Source of the DNA: Betaproteobacteria bacterium UBA6904
GTDB lineage: Bacteria; Pseudomonadota; Gammaproteobacteria; Burkholderiales; SG8-39
Length of the DNA stretch: 18,722 nucleotides
Reading direction: 5' to 3'
Assembly (NCBI GenBank): GCA_002451175.1
Contig: DKBI01000274.1
Span: 1,910-20,631 of the forward strand
The translations under genes and the position numbers were made by a program. The notes beneath the pieces were generated by a model. That model worked only from the letters and a program-made list of their open reading frames with translations. It had not been told where the DNA came from and did no database searches. Shown piece by piece: positions 8,739-16,400 of the stretch (the first letter of the stretch is position 1; every line of letters starts with the position of its first letter).

Positions 8739-8755
8739 CCGGCAATCGATGCCGG
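8739..8755. other. inverted repeat in the MFS/pckG convergent gap
   Basis: CCGGCA-ATCGA-TGCCGG is a perfect 6-bp stem with a 5-base loop in the 203-base gap (8677-8879) between the convergent MFS and pckG genes. Its position suits a bidirectional terminator, but no run of T follows on either strand, so a classical intrinsic terminator is not supported. Nothing else recognisable lies in this gap. Confidence 0.35.
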
Positions 8756-8879
8756 CCTCGCGCAGGGGCGCACTAACCCCTAGACACGCAGCGCCTGCCG
8801 CCTCGATCAATCGCCCATCGCTCTTGGCACGCAATACGCGCTGCGCCGAATCACGCAGGCAGGCGCGGACGGCCTTAGG

Positions 8880-10718
8880 TCAGGCGGATAGTTCCGCGTG
8901 CAGCTTTTGCCGCTGGGATTCCAGCACGCCGGGGAGCTTCGTACCGAGCTTAGAAAGCAGCTCGTCGTGCGACTGCAATTCCGATCGCCAGGCCTCGGTG
9001 TCGACGCTTTCCAGTCCGTCATATTGCTGGCGGGTGAAGTGTTCCAGACCCGTCCACGTCAAATCTTCGTACTGCGGGACCAGGCCGAGCGGCGTCGGGA
9101 CCGCGTTGGCTCGCCCGTGACAGCGTCCCACGATCCAGGAGAGAACGCGCATGTTCTCGGAAAAGCCTGGCCAGGCAAACCGGCCGTCGGCATCCTTGCG
9201 GAACCAGTTGACGCGATAGATCCGGGGCGCGTGATGCACGGCCGTTCCCATGCGCAGCCAGTGAGAGAAATAGTCCCCGATGTGGTAACCGCAGAAAGCG
9301 ATCATCGCCATCGGGTCGCGGCGAACGACGCCCACTTTGCCGGTAATCGCAGCGGTCGTTTCCGAGCCGAGCGTGGCCGCCATATAAACGCCCTCTTCCC
9401 AATTGCGCGCCTCGACGACCAATGGAATCGTCGCGGAACGCCGGCCACCGAAGATGAACGCCGAAATCGGTACACCGCCTGGATCCTCCCACTTCGGATC
9501 CATGGAGGGACACTGGGAGGCGGCGACCGTGAAGCGGGCATTCGGATGCGCCGCCGGGCGTCCGCAACCGGGCGTCCATTCCTTGCCTTGCCAATCGATC
9601 AAGCGTGCCGGCGGCTCTCCCGTCATGTCCTCCCACCACACGTCCCCCTCCGGCGTCAGCGCGACGTTCGTAAAGATGACGTTGGCGTGCAGCGACTTCA
9701 TGGCATTGGGGTTGGTCTTTTCTGACGTCCCGGGCGCCACGCCGAAGAAACCGGCTTCGGGGTTGATCGCATAGAAGCGACCATCCTGACCCGGCTTCAG
9801 CCACGCGATGTCTTCACCGATCGTCGTGACCTTCCAGCCGTTGAACGACGCGGGCGGAATCAGCATCGCGAAATTCGTCTTGCCACAGGCAGAAGGAAAC
9901 GCTGCCGTGACATACGATTTCTCTCCGCTTGGCGACTCGACGCCGAGAATCAACATGTGCTCGGCGAGCCAGCCTTCGTCCCGCGCCATTACGGATGCAA
10001 TGCGAAGCGCGAGACACTTCTTCCCGAGCAAGGCATTGCCACCATAGCCCGATCCGAAAGACCAGATCTCGCGGGTCTCCGGAAAATGGACGATCCATTT
10101 TTCCTTGTCGTTGCAAGGCCAGGGCACATCCTTCGCGCCGGGCGCCAGCGGTGCGCCGACGGAATGCACGCACGGCACGAAATCGCCGTCGTCCCCCAGC
10201 CATTCCGCCACCGCGCGCCCCATACGCGTCATGATGCGCATATTGACGACCACATAGGCCGAATCGGAAATTTCCACGCCGATCTGGGCAATGTGCGAAC
10301 CAATCGGTCCCATCGAGAACGGCACCACATACATCGTCCGGCCCCGCATGCACCCTTCGAACAGACGGTTGAGCGTGCCGCGCATTTCACCGGGATCCAT
10401 CCAATTGTTGGTCGGTCCCGCGTCCGCCTTGTCTGCGCTGCAGATGAACGTGCGGTCTTCCATGCGCGCGACGTCTGAGGGATGCGAGCGCGCGAGATAG
10501 CTGTTCGGTCGCAGCCGGTCGTTCAGGCGCATGAAGGTGCCGCCATCCACCAGACCCGCGCAAAGCCGGTCGTATTCCTCCACTGAACCATCGCACCAGA
10601 CAACGCGATCCGGCTTGACGAGCCGAGCCATGTCGGTCACCCAGCGCTTGAGTCCTTCATGACTCACCCACGATGGCGCCGTGACGTGCGTTTCCGGTGC
10701 GGTTTGCGAGGGGCTCAC
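8880..10718 (-). CDS. pckG: phosphoenolpyruvate carboxykinase (GTP)
   Basis: Converts oxaloacetate and GTP to phosphoenolpyruvate, CO2 and GDP, the entry step of gluconeogenesis, in the cytoplasm. It is 612 residues, the usual size of the GTP-dependent (animal/actinobacterial-type) enzyme and unrelated in sequence to the ATP-dependent PckA. Seen: the P-loop [14 protein letters not shown] with its reactive-site Cys (about residues 272-285), the substrate region [22 protein letters not shown] (with metal-binding Lys) and [18 protein letters not shown]. The start is best placed at the GTG (10716-10718), with a good GGAGG 9 bases upstream (10728-10732). The frame extends to an ATG at 10758-10760, but that one would overrun this ribosome site. 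It stands alone between mnmE and the MFS gene, a position I do not expect for it. No defects are seen. Confidence 0.96.
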   Translation of the reverse strand: MSPSQTAPETHVTAPSWVSHEGLKRWVTDMARLVKPDRVVWCDGSVEEYDRLCAGLVDGGTFMRLNDRLRPNSYLARSHPSDVARMEDRTFICSADKADAGPTNNWMDPGEMRGTLNRLFEGCMRGRTMYVVPFSMGPIGSHIAQIGVEISDSAYVVVNMRIMTRMGRAVAEWLGDDGDFVPCVHSVGAPLAPGAKDVPWPCNDKEKWIVHFPETREIWSFGSGYGGNALLGKKCLALRIASVMARDEGWLAEHMLILGVESPSGEKSYVTAAFPSACGKTNFAMLIPPASFNGWKVTTIGEDIAWLKPGQDGRFYAINPEAGFFGVAPGTSEKTNPNAMKSLHANVIFTNVALTPEGDVWWEDMTGEPPARLIDWQGKEWTPGCGRPAAHPNARFTVAASQCPSMDPKWEDPGGVPISAFIFGGRRSATIPLVVEARNWEEGVYMAATLGSETTAAITGKVGVVRRDPMAMIAFCGYHIGDYFSHWLRMGTAVHHAPRIYRVNWFRKDADGRFAWPGFSENMRVLSWIVGRCHGRANAVPTPLGLVPQYEDLTWTGLEHFTRQQYDGLESVDTEAWRSELQSHDELLSKLGTKLPGVLESQRQKLHAELSA

Positions 10719-10787
10719 GAAAAATGTCCTCCAGGAAGCGGAACGGCCCGGCTCTCGCACGGGACGACGGGATGAGATTTTGGCAGA

Positions 10788-10793
10788 ATTCTA
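10788..10793 (-). promoter_or_regulatory. possible -10 box for pckG
   Basis: TAGAAT on the minus strand lies about 70 bases upstream of the pckG GTG in the 155-base gap after mnmE. No clear -35 hexamer is found at the right distance, so an activator-dependent promoter is possible. It is offered as a weak candidate only. Confidence 0.3.
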
Positions 10794-10873
10794 CTCCCGC
10801 GACCCTCTGGCCGCGAGTTCGCCGCGTTCAGCCCCTCGCGCTTGCCGGCGCCTCGATTTGCGCCGTGCAGACG

Positions 10874-12247
10874 TCACTTGCCGATGCAGAACCGCGCGAA
10901 GATTTCGCCGAGCAAGTCGTCGGCGGTGAATTCCCCGGTGATTTCCGAGATCGCGTCCTGCGCCAAGCGCAAATCCTCCGCGAGAAACTCCCAGCGCGCC
11001 AGTTGGCGTGCGGCACCCGCAAGGTGCGCGTCGGCGCGCGCCAGGGCCCGTAGATGACGTTCACGAGCGAGGATGGCCGTCTCGCCGTGCGCGTCCCAGC
11101 CAGCACAGTGCAGGAGGTGATGACGCAGAACATCGATGCCCTCTCCGGTCTTGGCCGATACGCGAACCTGGGCAACGCCTTCGGCCGGCGTCACCGCGCC
11201 GGACACAGCCGGTAGATCGATTTTGTTCAGAACGTGGATCCTCGTCCCGTCCCCGGGCAGCGCCGCCATCACCGCATCGTCCTCGGGCATCTTGCCGTGC
11301 GAAGCGTCGAACACGACGAGCACGACATCCGCCTGTGCGAGCTCCTTGCGCGTGCGCTCGATACCCAGTCGTTCGATCTCGTCGTTCGACTCACGCAGGC
11401 CGGCGGTGTCGATCACGTTGATCGGAACGCCCTCGATCAGAATCGATTCGCGCAAGGCATCCCGGGTCGTGCCGGGCAACGCAGTGACGATCGCTCGCTC
11501 CTCTCCCGCGAGCTGATTCAGCAGGCTCGATTTGCCGACGTTCGGTCGACCTGCCAGCACCACGTTGATTCCCGAGCGAAGCAGTCGTCCCTGCTGGCCC
11601 CGTCGGATGACGATGGACAGTTCCTGGCGCAAACCGGCCAGCCGAGCCTGCACTTGTTCGCGGTGCAGCGCATCAACGTCTTCTTCGGGAAAGTCCAGCA
11701 TCGCTTCGACGAGCGCGCGAAGCGCGGTCAATTTGGCGACGAACGCATGCAGGGTCGCAGAGAACTCCCCCTGCAGCGACCGCAGCGCGGACCTTGCCGC
11801 CTCGCGGCTGGCCGCATCGATCAGGTCGGCAACGCTTTCGGCCTGCGCGAGATCCAGGCGCTCATTGAGATAGGCACGCTGCGTGAACTCGCCAGGACCG
11901 GCCAACCGCGCCCCAGCGTCGAGAAATGCCTGCAGCACGAGCTGCATGACCACCCGTCCGCCATGACCCTGAAACTCGAGCACCGGCTCTCCCGTGTAGG
12001 AGTGCGGCGCCTCGAAATACAGCGCGACCCCCTCGTCGATGGCCTCGCCCAGGCGGTCGCGCACAACGCAAAGGCTCGCGCGGCGCGGCGTTGGCAATCG
12101 CCCGAGCACGACGCAGGCTAGATCGCCTGCACTAGGACCTGAGACCCGAACGATGCCGATGCCGCCGCGTCCGGCAGGCGTTGCAACTGCGGCTATCGTA
12201 TCCTGGGGATACCGGAATTCGGCAGCGACCGGCTCAGCGCTTGGCAT
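10874..12247 (-). CDS. mnmE: tRNA modification GTPase MnmE (TrmE)
   Basis: GTPase that forms an alpha2beta2 complex with MnmG and modifies the U34 wobble base of tRNA. It is 457 residues (E. coli 454). The N-terminal tetrahydrofolate-binding domain starts DTIAAVATPAGRGGIGIVRVSG. The GTPase domain is inserted in the helical domain: P-loop GRPNVGKS (233-240), switch region PGTTRD (258-263), DTAGLRE (280-286), NKID (341-344) and SAK (364-366). The C-terminus ends FCIGK, with the conserved catalytic Cys. Its ATG (12245-12247) overlaps the last 14 bases of yidC with no visible Shine-Dalgarno, so translation is probably coupled to yidC. It is the last gene of the rpmH-rnpA-yidD-yidC-mnmE unit. Confidence 0.97.
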   Translation of the reverse strand: MPSAEPVAAEFRYPQDTIAAVATPAGRGGIGIVRVSGPSAGDLACVVLGRLPTPRRASLCVVRDRLGEAIDEGVALYFEAPHSYTGEPVLEFQGHGGRVVMQLVLQAFLDAGARLAGPGEFTQRAYLNERLDLAQAESVADLIDAASREAARSALRSLQGEFSATLHAFVAKLTALRALVEAMLDFPEEDVDALHREQVQARLAGLRQELSIVIRRGQQGRLLRSGINVVLAGRPNVGKSSLLNQLAGEERAIVTALPGTTRDALRESILIEGVPINVIDTAGLRESNDEIERLGIERTRKELAQADVVLVVFDASHGKMPEDDAVMAALPGDGTRIHVLNKIDLPAVSGAVTPAEGVAQVRVSAKTGEGIDVLRHHLLHCAGWDAHGETAILARERHLRALARADAHLAGAARQLARWEFLAEDLRLAQDAISEITGEFTADDLLGEIFARFCIGK

Positions 12248-13898
12248 GGGCAGGTTTATCGCGGTTGAACAGCCGCTGGATCTGCCACTGCTGCAAGATG
12301 GAAAGGATGTTGTTCACCAACCAGTAGAGCACGAGGCCCGCCGGAAAGAAGAAGAAGAAGACGCTGAACACATAGGGCATGAACTGCATGACCTTGGCCT
12401 GCACCGGATCGGGGGGCGTCGGATTCATGCGCGTCTGCAGCACCATGGTCACCGTCATCAGCACCGGCAGCACGTAGTACGGGTCAAGCGCCGAGAGGTC
12501 CCGTATCCAGAGCACGAAGGGCGCGTGCCGGAGTTCGATTGCGGCAAGCAAGACCCAGTACAGCGCAATGAACACCGGAATCTGCACCAGGATCGGGAAG
12601 CAGCCCCCGAGCGGGTTGATCTTCTCCGTCTTGTACAGCTCCATCATCGCCTGGTTCATCTTCGCGCGGTCGTGCGCGTACATCTCCCGTATCTTGGTCA
12701 ACCGCGGCGTGACGAGCTTCATCTTCGCCATCGACTTGTAGCTGGCGGCGGACAGCGGGAAGAAGACCAGCTTGATCAGCACGGTGAGCAGAATGATCGC
12801 CACCCCCCAGTTTCCGCTCAGGCCGTGGAGGAACTCGAGAAGCCAGAACAAGGGCTGCGCGATCACGGTCAGCCAGCCATAGTCGACCACGAGCGGAAGA
12901 TTGCGGTCCGCGGCCTCGAGCCGCTTCTGCTCCTGCGGTCCGACATACAGGGGCACCGTCACGCTGGCCGAGGCGCCCGGTTCCAACACCGCGACCGGGA
13001 GCACGACCCGCGCGGCGTACGATTGATCCGACCGGCGCTCGACGACGTACTCCCTCGCCACGCCTGCCGCCGGCAACCACGCCGCGACGAAATAGTGCTG
13101 CACAAACGCCAACCAGCCGTCGGGCGACTGCTGGACGTAATCGGCCTTTCCCTTGTCGAGGTCAGAGAACTGGACCTTCACAAACTTGCGGTCGCCCGTG
13201 TACTGCGAGAAACCGACGAAACTCTGCGCGCCGAAACTGCTCGCCACGGAGTTTCCCGTGGAAGTCGCCTTGCCATCGTGCGTAAGCTGAAAGTAGGCGT
13301 GAGACGTGACCGGCTTGGAACCATCGTTCTGCAGCGCGAGCGCTACGCCAATGGTGTAGCTGTCGCGGCGAAACGTGTAAACCTTCTCCACCCGCAGTCC
13401 TTCGCCGCCTTGCGCAACCAACGCAACGCGCACCTCGTCGGCGCCGTCCGCCAAGGATCGCTCGCCCGGGCGCGCAGTCCAGATCGTGCGGTGATTCGGG
13501 CCAGCCTCCCCGGTGAGTCCGCTCTGCGCTTCGTAATGCTGCTCCGGCTGCAGGAGCACGAAGTTCTTTGCAGTGTCCAGAGCATCCTTGTGCTTGCGCA
13601 ACTCGACACGCCGCAGCGTACCGCCCAAGGTGTCGATCTCGGCGATCAACAGGTCCGTCTCCACCCGGATGCGCTCGCCCGTCGGCTGAACCTTGGCCGT
13701 CGCCGACTCGGTGGGCACGCTGCCGGCCACGGGCGGGGCAACCGGCGCCATCGGCTTGGCGGGAGAGGGTACGGCCGTCTGGCTCTTCGCCGGGACCGGA
13801 GACGTTGGAACCGGACGCTGCTCCTTCTGCCATGCATCCCAGAGCATCAGCAGGGAAAAGCTGAAGACGAAGAAAAGGATCAGTCTCTGGGTGTCCAT
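12234..13898 (-). CDS. yidC: membrane protein insertase YidC
   Basis: Inserts and folds inner-membrane proteins, alone or with SecYEG; ATP synthase subunit c is one of its known clients in E. coli. It is 554 residues, matching gram-negative YidC (E. coli 548). The N-terminal anchor is at about 5-20 ([16 protein letters not shown]), followed by a Pro/Ala-rich linker and the large periplasmic P1 beta domain. The conserved five-helix core starts at [19 protein letters not shown], with the groove segment [24 protein letters not shown] and the tail [21 protein letters not shown] basic C-terminal tail follows (DKPAHAKR). The ATG (13896-13898) lies inside the 3' end of yidD (19-base overlap). Confidence 0.98.
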   Translation of the reverse strand: MDTQRLILFFVFSFSLLMLWDAWQKEQRPVPTSPVPAKSQTAVPSPAKPMAPVAPPVAGSVPTESATAKVQPTGERIRVETDLLIAEIDTLGGTLRRVELRKHKDALDTAKNFVLLQPEQHYEAQSGLTGEAGPNHRTIWTARPGERSLADGADEVRVALVAQGGEGLRVEKVYTFRRDSYTIGVALALQNDGSKPVTSHAYFQLTHDGKATSTGNSVASSFGAQSFVGFSQYTGDRKFVKVQFSDLDKGKADYVQQSPDGWLAFVQHYFVAAWLPAAGVAREYVVERRSDQSYAARVVLPVAVLEPGASASVTVPLYVGPQEQKRLEAADRNLPLVVDYGWLTVIAQPLFWLLEFLHGLSGNWGVAIILLTVLIKLVFFPLSAASYKSMAKMKLVTPRLTKIREMYAHDRAKMNQAMMELYKTEKINPLGGCFPILVQIPVFIALYWVLLAAIELRHAPFVLWIRDLSALDPYYVLPVLMTVTMVLQTRMNPTPPDPVQAKVMQFMPYVFSVFFFFFPAGLVLYWLVNNILSILQQWQIQRLFNRDKPAHAKR

Positions 13899-14152
13899 GG
13901 CCGATAGGAATGCATGGCTTGCGGTTGAGTTGGGTTGCGCGGATCCGGGACTGGATCAAATCCGCCGGGGTGCCAGGGTCCGCAACGGCAGATACGGCGG
14001 GCGGTCAGCCACCCGCCCCGCTGCCACCCGTGCCGCGCGAGCGCTTCGTCGGCATACTCCGAACAGCTCGGGTGAAACCGGCACGCCGGCCCTAGAAGCG
14101 GACTGATCGCATATCGGTAAACCCAAAGGAGCGAGCGCAGCAGGCCCGTCAT
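13880..14152 (-). CDS. yidD: membrane protein insertion efficiency factor YidD
   Basis: Small, cysteine-containing, membrane-associated protein that aids YidC-dependent insertion in E. coli. It is 90 residues. Hallmarks seen: [31 protein letters not shown], then a run ending [18 protein letters not shown]. Its conserved cysteines are in the contexts ACRF, SCSEY and RCGPW. The frame is open upstream to 14287, but the ATG at 14150-14152 is the family start and overlaps the rnpA stop as ATGA. The 3' end overlaps yidC by 19 bases. The overlaps on both sides indicate coupled translation through rnpA-yidD-yidC. Confidence 0.96.
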   Translation of the reverse strand: MTGLLRSLLWVYRYAISPLLGPACRFHPSCSEYADEALARHGWQRGGWLTARRICRCGPWHPGGFDPVPDPRNPTQPQAMHSYRPWTPRD

Positions 14153-14505
14153 CGAGTAAGCCTTGAAAAAAGCGGCCGCAGCCGCGCAATCATCGTCGCG
14201 CCGGGCTTCATCCCGTACGCCGGCCGGACCAAGACATCCGTCGACCCCAAGGCGGCCTGTTCGAGGCGAAACGCCTCTCGAATGCAACGCTTGATCGAAT
14301 TGCGATCCGTTGCGCGCTTGGCGTGCCGTTTGGTCACGAGCATCCCCAAGCGTGGCGGTCCTGCAACGCGGAATGCGTGGTACATCGTGAACCCGCTAAA
14401 CGTTTCGCGTCGCCCTTCTCGAAGGAGACGCTCGAAATCCGCTGCAGATGCTATGCGCCGGTTCGCACCAAACTGGAAACGCCCTAGGCCCGCGCGTCTC
14501 GACAC
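14149..14505 (-). CDS. rnpA: ribonuclease P protein component
   Basis: Protein subunit of RNase P that helps the catalytic RNA bind the 5' leader of pre-tRNA. It is 118 residues, very basic. The RNR signature is seen as [22 protein letters not shown], where family members usually read RNRxKR; here the position after Asn is Ser (RNSIKR). The N-terminal part has the usual [14 protein letters not shown]. The start is taken as the GTG at 14503-14505; there is no good Shine-Dalgarno and no other start codon in frame nearby. It begins 20 bases after rpmH, as in almost all bacteria, and ends in an ATGA overlap with yidD. Confidence 0.94.
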   Translation of the reverse strand: MSRRAGLGRFQFGANRRIASAADFERLLREGRRETFSGFTMYHAFRVAGPPRLGMLVTKRHAKRATDRNSIKRCIREAFRLEQAALGSTDVLVRPAYGMKPGATMIARLRPLFSRLTR

Positions 14506-14525
14506 GCGCCGTGAGGCCTTTGAGC

Positions 14526-14660
14526 CTAAACCGCGAGGCGCTTGCGGCCCTTGGCTCGCCGTGCGCGCAGGACGGCCTGACCCCCTCGGGTCCGGCTTCG
14601 AACAAGAAAGCCGTGACGCCGAGCGCGCCGCGTCTTAGAGGGCTGGTAGGTTCGCTTCAT
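14526..14660 (-). CDS. rpmH: 50S ribosomal protein L34
   Basis: Small, highly basic protein of the large ribosomal subunit. It is 44 residues, starting [18 protein letters not shown] and ending with a KGRKRL-AV tail, an unmistakable L34. It is first in the rpmH-rnpA-yidD-yidC-mnmE unit and divergent from dnaA, the standard order next to a bacterial origin. The ATG is at 14658-14660, with a stop TAG at 14526-14528. The ribosome site is weak by eye. Confidence 0.98.
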   Translation of the reverse strand: MKRTYQPSKTRRARRHGFLVRSRTRGGQAVLRARRAKGRKRLAV

Positions 14661-14688
14661 GGGTCGGCCAATCAGGAAAAAGCGGCGT

Positions 14689-14718
14689 ATTAGAGCGCGT
14701 GCCGCATGGCATTGTCAA
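14689..14718 (-). promoter_or_regulatory. sigma70-type promoter of rpmH-rnpA-yidD-yidC-mnmE
   Basis: On the minus strand a perfect TTGACA (14713-14718) is followed by an 18-base spacer and TCTAAT (14689-14694), one mismatch from TATAAT. Transcription would begin near 14682, giving a leader of about 20 bases to the rpmH ATG. A strong promoter is expected for a ribosomal protein gene. Confidence 0.75.
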
Positions 14719-14742
14719 ATCTGGTTGGCGTTTCCTGGAAAC

Positions 14743-14751
14743 TGTGGATAA
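14743..14751 (-). promoter_or_regulatory. perfect DnaA box in the rpmH-dnaA gap
   Basis: The plus strand reads TGTGGATAA, the exact complement of the TTATCCACA consensus. It is the only perfect box seen in the gaps flanking dnaA. It lies 17 bases upstream of a TAAAAT -10-like box, overlapping where the -35 element of the dnaA promoter would be, so it may both belong to the origin and let DnaA repress its own gene. The rest of this gap (14661-14841) holds only the two promoters. Confidence 0.85.
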
Positions 14752-14767
14752 CTCTGCCCCGAGCAGG

Positions 14768-14773
14768 TAAAAT
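14768..14773 (+). promoter_or_regulatory. putative -10 box of the dnaA promoter
   Basis: TAAAAT matches TATAAT at five of six positions. A transcript from here would begin at about 14780, practically at the upstream ATG (14782), which argues for the downstream ATG at 14842 as the dnaA start. No good -35 hexamer is present at 16-18 bases; that region is occupied by the DnaA box. Confidence 0.5.
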
Positions 14774-14841
14774 TTCAATCCATGCTGCGGACCGCCGGTT
14801 CGACGGCAACTCCCCCTGAAAGCGCACCACCCATCACGACG

Positions 14842-16176
14842 ATGCATAGCCTCTGGGATGCCTGTTTGCGCCGCTTGGAGCAGGAGCTTCCGCAGCAGCA
14901 ATTCGCAACCTGGATCCGACCGCTTGCTGCGGAACCCAGTCCTGCGGAAGCCGATTCGCTCGTGCTCTTGGCGCCCAATCGCTTTGTCCTCGATCTCGTG
15001 CGCGAGCGGTTCGCGCAGCGGATCGGTCGCGCCGCCTCGGAGGCAGCCGGCCATGACGTGGCGATCCGGCTGGCGCTCGCACGCCAGCCGGCCCCCCCAC
15101 CGCGCGCGTCCATCGAGGCGCCATCCGGCAGCATGCAAACGGCCCCGCAGACGGAACGCGCTCGGCTCAACCGCACGCTCACGTTCGACAATTTCGTCAC
15201 TGGCAAGGCCAATCAGCTGGCGCGCGCCGCGGCGCTGCAGGTCGCGGAAAATCCCGGAATTTCGTACAACCCGCTCTTCATTTACGGTGGCGTCGGTCTC
15301 GGCAAGACGCACCTGCTCCAGGCGATCGGCAACGCGGTGGCCGCGCAAAGGCCCGCGTCGCGTATCCGCTACATTCATGCCGAGCAGTACGTCACGGACG
15401 TCGTCCGCGCGTATCAGCAGAAATCGTTTGACGAATTCAAGCGTTACTACCATTCCCTCGACTTGCTGCTGATCGACGATATCCAGTTCTTCTCGAACAA
15501 GGACCGGACCCAGGAAGAATTCTTTTACGCTTTCAATGCACTGGTCGAGGCGCACAAGCAGATCGTCATCACCTGCGACACGTATCCCAAGGAAATCGTC
15601 GGCATGCAGGAGCGCCTGATCTCGCGCTTCGGCTGGGGTCTGACGGTCGCCATCGAGGCCCCGGAGCTCGAGATGCGGGTCGCGATCGTGCTGAAGAAAG
15701 CGGAGGCCGAAGGCGTTCTGCTGCACGAGGATATCGCCTTCTTCATCGCCAAGCATGTCCGCTCGAATGTTCGAGAGCTGGAAGGCGCGCTGAAGAAAGT
15801 CCTTGCGTTCGCGAAATTTGCCGGCCGAGAGTTATCGCTCGAGCTTGCGCGCGAAGCGCTGCGCGACATTCTCAACGTCGCGAACCGCCAGATCACGGTC
15901 GAAGGCATCCAGAAAGCGGTCGCCGACTATTTCAAGATCAAGCCGGCCGACATGCATTCGAAACGGCGTACGCGGAACATTGCCCGACCGCGGCAGGTGG
16001 CGATGGCGCTTGCCAAGGACCTGACGCAAATGAGCCTGCCCGAGATCGGCGAGGCCTTCGGCAACCGGGATCACACGACTGTTCTCCACGCCTGCCGCAC
16101 GGTGGCGATGCTGCGCAAGAAGGACCACGCGCTGAACCGCGACTACCACGTGCTTGAACAGACGTTGAAGGGATAG
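14842..16176 (+). CDS. dnaA: chromosomal replication initiator DnaA
   Basis: AAA+ ATPase that binds DnaA boxes, melts the origin and loads the helicase. It is 444 residues from the chosen ATG. Domain I (1-80) opens [26 protein letters not shown] short Pro-rich linker (about 82-110) is domain II. Domain III holds Walker [10 protein letters not shown] (149-157), Walker [11 protein letters not shown] (208-217), the sequence CDTYPKEI (245-252) and RLISRF (258-263), which includes the box VII arginine. Domain IV ends with the DNA-binding signature [13 protein letters not shown] (407-419). An ATG at 14782 would add 20 Pro/Thr-rich residues; neither start has a clear Shine-Dalgarno. I prefer 14842 because it matches the family N-terminus and the predicted transcription start is near 14780. 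It is divergent from rpmH and followed by dnaN. Confidence 0.95.
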   Translation: MHSLWDACLRRLEQELPQQQFATWIRPLAAEPSPAEADSLVLLAPNRFVLDLVRERFAQRIGRAASEAAGHDVAIRLALARQPAPPPRASIEAPSGSMQTAPQTERARLNRTLTFDNFVTGKANQLARAAALQVAENPGISYNPLFIYGGVGLGKTHLLQAIGNAVAAQRPASRIRYIHAEQYVTDVVRAYQQKSFDEFKRYYHSLDLLLIDDIQFFSNKDRTQEEFFYAFNALVEAHKQIVITCDTYPKEIVGMQERLISRFGWGLTVAIEAPELEMRVAIVLKKAEAEGVLLHEDIAFFIAKHVRSNVRELEGALKKVLAFAKFAGRELSLELAREALRDILNVANRQITVEGIQKAVADYFKIKPADMHSKRRTRNIARPRQVAMALAKDLTQMSLPEIGEAFGNRDHTTVLHACRTVAMLRKKDHALNRDYHVLEQTLKG

Positions 16177-16192
16177 CTGGTGTTGACAAGTC

Positions 16193-16201
16193 TGTGCATG
16201 A
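16193..16201 (-). promoter_or_regulatory. DnaA box (one mismatch)
   Basis: TGTGCATGA on the plus strand is the complement of TCATGCACA, one mismatch from TTATNCACA. It has the same orientation as the box 22 bases to the right, about two helical turns away. Confidence 0.55.
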
Positions 16202-16214
16202 CGAGCGCATGGAT

Positions 16215-16223
16215 TGTGGATGA
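16215..16223 (-). promoter_or_regulatory. DnaA box (one mismatch)
   Basis: TGTGGATGA on the plus strand is the complement of TCATCCACA, one mismatch from TTATCCACA. It is the best-matching box in the dnaA-dnaN gap and has the same orientation as the perfect box upstream of dnaA. Confidence 0.65.
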
Positions 16224-16255
16224 ACCCCTTGGTCGGCGCGTCCGGTTTTTTCGCC

Positions 16256-16282
16256 CACAGCGGTGCACAGCGGAGTCCACAG
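16256..16282 (+). repeat. three phased CACAG half-boxes
   Basis: CACAG occurs at 16256-16260, 16266-16270 and 16278-16282, with steps of 10 and 12 bases, each at the 3' half of a degenerate DnaA box (CCCACA, TGCACA, TCCACA). They point opposite to the two better boxes on their left. They could be low-affinity DnaA sites on one face of the helix; individually each matches the consensus at only about six of nine bases. Confidence 0.45.
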
Positions 16283-16341
16283 GCTATGCACCGAGTTGCG
16301 GCGCGCTAACTCGCTGGACGCGTTCGTTTTTCCCGGTTATC

Positions 16342-16353
16342 CCGCGAAAGCGG
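16342..16353. other. GC hairpin with GAAA loop beside the AT-rich repeat
   Basis: CCGC-GAAA-GCGG is a perfect 4-bp stem with a GNRA-type loop, between a TTATCC half-box and the AT-rich repeat. It may be only a GC-rich spacer next to the unwinding region, or a fold in the dnaN leader. Confidence 0.3.
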
Positions 16354-16358
16354 CCGCC

Positions 16359-16388
16359 TTATTAGTTGTTATTGGTTGTTATTAGTTG
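16359..16388 (+). repeat. 3 x 10-bp AT-rich direct repeat, candidate unwinding element
   Basis: TTATTAGTTG, TTATTGGTTG and TTATTAGTTG follow each other with no gap; the middle copy differs by one base. It is the most AT-rich stretch of the gap, in otherwise GC-rich surroundings. It has a period close to one helical turn and ends 12 bases before the dnaN ATG. Its position next to a DnaA-box cluster fits a DNA-unwinding element; that role is inferred. Confidence 0.8.
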
Positions 16389-16400
16389 AAAGGAAAGAAC

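Larger units (their letters stand above)
16177..16400. other. putative replication origin segment (dnaA-dnaN intergenic)
   Basis: A 224-base non-coding gap between dnaA and dnaN. From left to right it holds two one-mismatch DnaA boxes (16193-16201, 16215-16223), three phased CACAG half-boxes in the opposite orientation (16256-16282), a TTATCC half-box (16337-16342), a short GC hairpin (16342-16353) and an AT-rich threefold 10-mer repeat (16359-16388) touching the dnaN ribosome site. With the perfect box before dnaA, this resembles a bipartite origin as in B. subtilis, with an unwinding element on the dnaN side. Gene order and box content support this; no activity can be shown from sequence. 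Confidence 0.75.

Noticed and set aside
8739..8781. Intrinsic terminator between MFS and pckG (stem CCGGCA/TGCCGG, and AGGGG/CCCCT at 8764-8781)
   Set aside because: Neither stem is followed by a T-run on either strand, and the second has only 5 bp with an 8-base loop. The first is kept only as an inverted repeat.
10719..10760. Longer PckG N-terminus from the ATG at 10758-10760
   Set aside because: It would run through the clear GGAGG ribosome site that serves the GTG at 10716-10718, and adds 14 residues without family support.
12039..13907. 622-codon plus-strand open frame antisense to yidC
   Set aside because: Same type of shadow: His/Arg-rich, no motif, no ribosome site, opposite a complete yidC.
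16183..16188. TTGACA just after dnaA as a dnaN promoter -35
   Set aside because: No acceptable -10 hexamer occurs 16-18 bases downstream (sequence there is GC-rich, around CGCATG).
16359..16388. DnaA-trio element of the B. subtilis type
   Set aside because: The repeat has a strict 10-base period and no continuous 3-base register of the trio consensus, so I describe it only as an AT-rich tandem repeat.
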